From assembly GCA_030428695.1 (NCBI GenBank), contig JAUIEM010000004.1:1-52323 (forward strand): a stretch of DNA of 52,323 bases, given 5' to 3'. Positions 49,275-52,323 of the stretch are shown here, in pieces; positions within the stretch are counted from its first letter, which is position 1; the number at the start of each line of letters is the position of its first letter. The translations under genes and the position numbers were made by a program. A model generated the notes under the pieces. The model ran no database searches and was not told the origin of the DNA. It saw nothing but the letters and a program-made list of their open reading frames with translations. This DNA comes from a bacterium. GTDB taxonomy: Bacteria > Planctomycetota > J058 > JAJDCP01.

Positions 49275-50531
49275 TCAGGGCACGAGCCGGTCGCCCTCCG
49301 TGAGCTCCCAGCCTTCGGCGACGGCGAGCACGATCGCGCTCCAGCGCCCGTCTTCCCCTTCCGCCTCGAGCACCAGGTTGCCGATCGCCCGGCCGCCGCG
49401 GTAGACGACGCAGAGCTGTCCCGCGCTGGGGGCGGCGTCGGCATCGGGCGCCACGCTGCAACGCGCTCCGTCGAGGGAGGCGATCGTCGCAGCGAGGGGC
49501 TCGAAGCCGGAGACGACGCGGCAGAAGATCGTCGCCTGGGCGGAAACCGTCGGGAGCGCATCGCCGATCGGGCGCACGAAGGCGAGGTACGCGTCGACCG
49601 AGGCGACCTCCCCGGCGGCCAGGCCGTCGGGCCAGGTGAAGACGACCCGCTGGCCGACGGCGACGTTGTCCCCCGCGCCGACGGAGATCGCGCTGCCGGG
49701 TCCGACCGGCGCGTCGGACAGCAGGGTCAACGGCTCGGGGGTCGTGGAGACGAATAGCGCCTTGCCCGCGATCAGCGCGGGACCCGTGTTTTCGACCAGG
49801 ACGACGTCCTCGAGGGTGTCCGCTCCCCAGCGGACCGCGGCGAAGCCGAGCTCGAGGGCGGCGTTGCCCGAGATGCGCAGGCGGCGGGCGGTGGGAGGCT
49901 GGAAACGCTCGCGCATCGCCGCGGCGCGCCAGGCGAGCAGGAAGACGGGGGAGCGGGTGTCCGTCGCGCGCAGCAGACGACCTTCACCGGCGGCCAGCGA
50001 CAGGTCTTCGCGGGCGAGGGCGCGGTCGCCGTCGAAGTCGACCTGCCGTTGCCCGCGTGCGGTCAGCTCGACGTGGCCCCGGACACTGTAGTGGCTGCCT
50101 TCGGCGACCAGGACGAGGCTCGTCTCGGCGCCGTTGTGCAGGTAGAGCACGGCGCCGTCCATGCGGACGTCGACGCACAGCATCGACAGCCCCGCGCGCA
50201 CGGCGTGCACGGCGTCATCCGGGCTCGCTGCGCAGAGCTCGGCGAAGGACACGAAGGCCTCGGGCGCCGCCTGGTGCAGCCGGGCCGCCCACTTCCGCGC
50301 GTTCGCCTCGTCGCCGAGGGCGAAGGCGCTGCGGGTCAGGCCGTACAGACACTGGGCGCGCTCGGCGGCGGACAGCTCCGGCGCGTCGTGCAGGCTGGAC
50401 AATAGCGCGTGGGCGCGCTCGGTCTCGCGCTCGGCGAGCAGCTCGAGGGCTTCGGAGAGCTGGACGGCCGGGCTCTGGGCGAGGGCGGGGGCAAGGATAG
50501 CGATGGTCACAAAAAAGCGAAAGGTCGGCAT
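49275..50531 (-). CDS. Secreted hypothetical protein
   Basis: A 418-residue protein with signal peptide MPTFRFFVTIAILAPALAQ starting at ATG 50531 behind GGAGGAACCC. Residues 20-100 are helical with a TPR-like pair (LLAERETERAHALLSSL, LYGLTRSAFALGDEANARKW). The rest is beta-rich, with repeated Ala/Val strands such as LVLVAEGSHYSVRGHVEL and two later segments of similar size containing VGPGSAISVGAGDNVAVGQ. The final 90 residues (LCVVYRGGRAIGNLVLEAEG) resemble cell-surface adhesin or FlgA/SAF-like strands. Function not known. Confidence 0.75.
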   Translation of the reverse strand: MPTFRFFVTIAILAPALAQSPAVQLSEALELLAERETERAHALLSSLHDAPELSAAERAQCLYGLTRSAFALGDEANARKWAARLHQAAPEAFVSFAELCAASPDDAVHAVRAGLSMLCVDVRMDGAVLYLHNGAETSLVLVAEGSHYSVRGHVELTARGQRQVDFDGDRALAREDLSLAAGEGRLLRATDTRSPVFLLAWRAAAMRERFQPPTARRLRISGNAALELGFAAVRWGADTLEDVVLVENTGPALIAGKALFVSTTPEPLTLLSDAPVGPGSAISVGAGDNVAVGQRVVFTWPDGLAAGEVASVDAYLAFVRPIGDALPTVSAQATIFCRVVSGFEPLAATIASLDGARCSVAPDADAAPSAGQLCVVYRGGRAIGNLVLEAEGEDGRWSAIVLAVAEGWELTEGDRLVP

Positions 50532-50539
50532 GGGTTCCT

Positions 50540-50555
50540 CCGGTATGGCTACCGG
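50540..50555 (-). promoter_or_regulatory. Hairpin overlapping the ribosome site of the secreted-protein gene
   Basis: CCGGTA-TGGC-TACCGG, a perfect 6-bp stem. Reading on the minus strand its 3' arm runs into GGAGG, so two bases of the ribosome site lie in the stem nine bases before ATG 50531. Confidence 0.4.
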
Positions 50556-50780
50556 CCCCGCTGAGCACATCCCGGGCCAGCCGTGGAACCCGCCAAGTTG
50601 CGAGGGGGCGGCGGGAGGTGACGGCGGAAGTGACAGACCTCCGCGGCAAAGTGTGCGGTTGTGCGGGGAGGAGGGCGGGGTCGTCAAGAGCTCGCCAGCG
50701 CTCCGGTCATCCGCTGCATGCTGGCTCGCGAGCCGCTGCCTGCACCCGGCGAGCGCCGGTTCCGCCCCGCGCCTCCGAGA

Positions 50781-50810
50781 GTCGGACTCGGCCTCGGAAT
50801 CGGCCTCGGA
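50781..50810. repeat. Intergenic six-base periodic array (NTCGGN)
   Basis: Five contiguous units, GTCGGA, CTCGGC, CTCGGA, ATCGGC, CTCGGA. Same period and core as the array at 22931. Confidence 0.75.
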
Positions 50811-50811
50811 T

Positions 50812-50839
50812 GAAAAAGGGGAGCCCCCACGGGCTCCCC
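50812..50839 (-). terminator. Intrinsic terminator of the small minus-strand gene
   Basis: A perfect 9-bp stem GGGGAGCCC (50818-50826)/GGGCTCCCC (50831-50839) with a 4-base loop. On the minus strand five T follow directly. It lies 58 bases after the stop of the 26-codon gene. Confidence 0.8.
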
Positions 50840-50896
50840 AGGCGATCAACAGGGTGTCCACCGCGCCTCACGGCCTGGCGGAACAGGAGGAAACGG

Positions 50897-50977
50897 TCAG
50901 GTCATGTCTTCGCTGCGGTTCATCATCAGGCCGTGGTGGCGGGTGTGTCCGGCGCGGAGTCGGGTGCGGCTCTTCAT
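50897..50977 (-). CDS. Candidate 26-residue basic peptide
   Basis: ATG 50977 to TGA, encoding 26 residues rich in Arg, His and Met (starts MKSRTRLRAGHTRHHG). Twenty-three of 26 sense codons end in G or C, as in real genes here. AGAGGA lies about eight bases upstream. A sigma-54-like promoter (51013-51028) and a strong intrinsic terminator (50812-50839) bracket it, so a transcript of about 190 bases is predicted. It could be a small protein or a small regulatory RNA with an incidental frame. No family recognised. Confidence 0.5.
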   Translation of the reverse strand: MKSRTRLRAGHTRHHGLMMNRSEDMT

Positions 50978-51012
50978 GGTGGGGTCCTCTTCGTTGTGTT
51001 GGGGAGAAGGAG

Positions 51013-51028
51013 AGCACAGACCGTGCCA
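51013..51028 (-). promoter_or_regulatory. Candidate sigma-54 (RpoN) promoter
   Basis: On the minus strand the bases read TGGCACGGTCTGTGCT, matching TGGCACG-N4-TTGCW at all but one position (GTGC for TTGC). GG and GC are exactly ten bases apart, as required for -24/-12 recognition. The start site would fall near 51002, 25 bases before ATG 50977. Confidence 0.55.
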
Positions 51029-51199
51029 GACTGCGATCCGGCCATCCTGCGTTCCGACCCTCCACTGCTGGTGGACACCCGCGGGCTGGTGCTCAACCGT
51101 CGGTGGTGGATGGGCGAACGGACGCAGCCGGGCGTGATTTTCCTTCGCCCCGAGTCGACATCCCGGAGGGAATCGTCCATCCTTCCAGCGGAAAGCAAC

Positions 51200-52323
51200 G
51201 TGCCGGGCAGCGTGAACACCGAACATCATCACACCGAGACCGTCGTCAGCCTCTACGACGTCTACCTCGAGGCCGCCCTCGGCGGCCGCGCCGAGGATCC
51301 GAGCGCGTTCCTCGCCCGGCACGGCAGCGACGACGCGAGCCTCCTGCGCAGCCTCAAGGAGCTGCGGGGCATGGTCGGCCGCGGCGAGGTCGCCGACAGC
51401 GCGCCGCCGCGCGACCGCATCGGCGAGTTCCGCCTGCTGCGGCCCCTCGGCCAGGGGGGTATGGGCCAGGTCTTCCTCGCCGAGCAGCCCTCCCTCGGTC
51501 GCTGCGTCGCCCTCAAGCTGATCAAGAACAGCGGCGGCCGCACCCTGCGCGAGCGCTTCCGCCGCGAGGCCCAGGCCCTGGCGGCGGTGCGCCATCCCCA
51601 CGTGGTGTCGGTGTTCGACTTCGGGGAAGAGAACGGCGTGCTCTACTTCGCGATGGAGCTCGTCCCCGGCGACACCCTCGCCGATCGGCTCGGCCTGGGC
51701 GAGGTCGAGCGCGGCGCCCTGCTCGGCTGGCTGGCCGAGGTCGCCGACGCCCTCGCGGCGGTGCACGCGGCCGGGATCATCCACCGCGACATCAAGCCGA
51801 GCAACATCTGCATCACCCCCGAGGGCCGGGCGGTGCTGATCGACTTCGGCCTCGCCCGGCAGCCGGGGGTGTTGCCGACGATCACCCACGACTTCGTCGG
51901 CACCCCGGCCTACGCCTCCCCCGAGCAGATCGAGGGCGAGGTGGGCATGCTGATCGACTTCTTCCAGGAGGTCTACGGCCTGTTCGGTCTGAGCGACGTG
52001 CGGGTCGAGCTCTCGACCCGCCCGGAGAAGGCGATCGGCTCGGACGAAATGTGGGAGAAGGCCGAGGCAGCGCTGCAGCAGGCGATCGACGCCAAGGGGA
52101 TGCACTACGAGCTCAACGCCGGCGACGGCGCCTTCTACGGGCCCAAGCTCGACTTCCACATTCGCGACGTGCTCGGCCGCTCGTGGCAGTGCGGGACCAT
52201 TCAGCTCGACTTCTCGATGCCCGATCGCTTCGGCCTGACCTACGTCGGCGCCGACGGCGAGCGGCACACCCCGGTGATGCTCCACCGGGCCTGCTACGGC
52301 AGCCTGGAGCGCTTCATGGGGAT
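51200..52323 (+). CDS. Ser/Thr protein kinase N-terminal part joined in frame to threonyl-tRNA synthetase C-terminal part (probable chimera; runs off the window)
   Basis: Residues 1-75 are helical. Residues 76 to ~243 are a normal kinase: LGQGGMGQVF, Lys106 (VALKLI), HRDIKPSN (195-202), DFG (215-217) and GTPAYASPEQ (234-243). From about residue 244 the sequence becomes threonyl-tRNA synthetase: LSTRPEKAIGSDEMW, GDGAFYGPKLDF, WQCGTIQLDFSMPDRF and motif-3-like LHRACYGSLERFMG. The kinase C-lobe and the synthetase N-terminal and motif 2 parts are both missing, so neither half could work. The switch occurs in PEQIEGE, a stretch that synthetases also carry, which fits a join at shared bases (51920-51943). 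GTG 51200 follows GGAAAG; GTG 51212 and ATG 51110 are alternatives. Confidence 0.75.
   Translation, partial: MPGSVNTEHHHTETVVSLYDVYLEAALGGRAEDPSAFLARHGSDDASLLRSLKELRGMVGRGEVADSAPPRDRIGEFRLLRPLGQGGMGQVFLAEQPSLGRCVALKLIKNSGGRTLRERFRREAQALAAVRHPHVVSVFDFGEENGVLYFAMELVPGDTLADRLGLGEVERGALLGWLAEVADALAAVHAAGIIHRDIKPSNICITPEGRAVLIDFGLARQPGVLPTITHDFVGTPAYASPEQIEGEVGMLIDFFQEVYGLFGLSDVRVELSTRPEKAIGSDEMWEKAEAALQQAIDAKGMHYELNAGDGAFYGPKLDFHIRDVLGRSWQCGTIQLDFSMPDRFGLTYVGADGERHTPVMLHRACYGSLERFMG

Larger units (their letters stand above)
50532..50896. other. 365-bp intergenic region
   Basis: It holds the leader of the minus-strand secreted-protein gene, a six-base periodic array at 50781-50810 and the terminator at 50812-50839. 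I see no protein gene of convincing coding composition. Confidence 0.6.

Overview
The window is about 70% G+C, with strong third-position G/C preference. It carries at least 38 protein genes and no tRNA, rRNA or CRISPR array that I can see. The gene content points to a Planctomycetota-like bacterium (inference). Signs are many large Ser/Thr protein kinases with C-terminal TPR or ectodomain extensions (one with DWG in place of DFG), H-X9-DG type prepilin-like proteins, single-span proteins with zinc ribbons, FHA proteins, an ECF sigma/anti-sigma pair and an Rnf fragment. A deep-branching or myxobacterial-type genome cannot be excluded. The antisense reading frames are long, as expected at this G+C, and most are shadows.

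Region 1 (1-26.3 kb) is a signalling island. In order it holds a pseudokinase, a GspF-like membrane protein, a 155-bp fold-back element, a kinase/pseudokinase/double-FHA protein, a zinc-ribbon kinase with a sugar-binding-like ectodomain, a membrane-anchored trypsin-like protease, a kinase with TPR repeats, and a further kinase on the minus strand. These are followed by a nucleotide-transporter-like protein fused to HEAT repeats and two cyclic-nucleotide-binding domains. A minus-strand operon (FHA/zinc ribbon, miaE, zinc-ribbon protein) closes the region. Three proteins here share an identical C-x2-C-x10-C-x2-C ribbon.

Region 2 (26.4-40.6 kb) is mixed metabolism and secreted proteins. It includes two lipoproteins, a squalene/phytoene-synthase family enzyme, an M6-type metalloprotease with a PDZ domain, and a ThDP enzyme resembling human ILVBL/HACL2. 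The ThDP gene forms an operon with an iodotyrosine-deiodinase-like flavoprotein. Also present are the N-degron aminoacyltransferase bpt, a crotonase, small proteins, and an S41 protease with a PEGA domain.

Region 3 (40.7-50.5 kb) has a prepilin-like gene diverging from rnfE-rnfA, which sit behind a perfect-hexamer sigma-70 promoter. Three secreted or small genes follow rnfA. Next comes a minus-strand operon (prepilin-like, membrane protein, ECF sigma, anti-sigma) and a secreted hypothetical protein.

Region 4 (50.5-52.3 kb) contains a candidate 26-codon gene with a sigma-54-type promoter and an intrinsic terminator. It ends with a kinase reading frame that turns abruptly into the C-terminal half of threonyl-tRNA synthetase. 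That switch is most likely an assembly chimera, so the last ~380 bases should be treated with caution.

Three intergenic spots (22.9, 38.2 and 50.8 kb) carry degenerate six-base periodic arrays with the core TCGG. Several promoters of the TTGAC-N16-18-TAT type can be placed.
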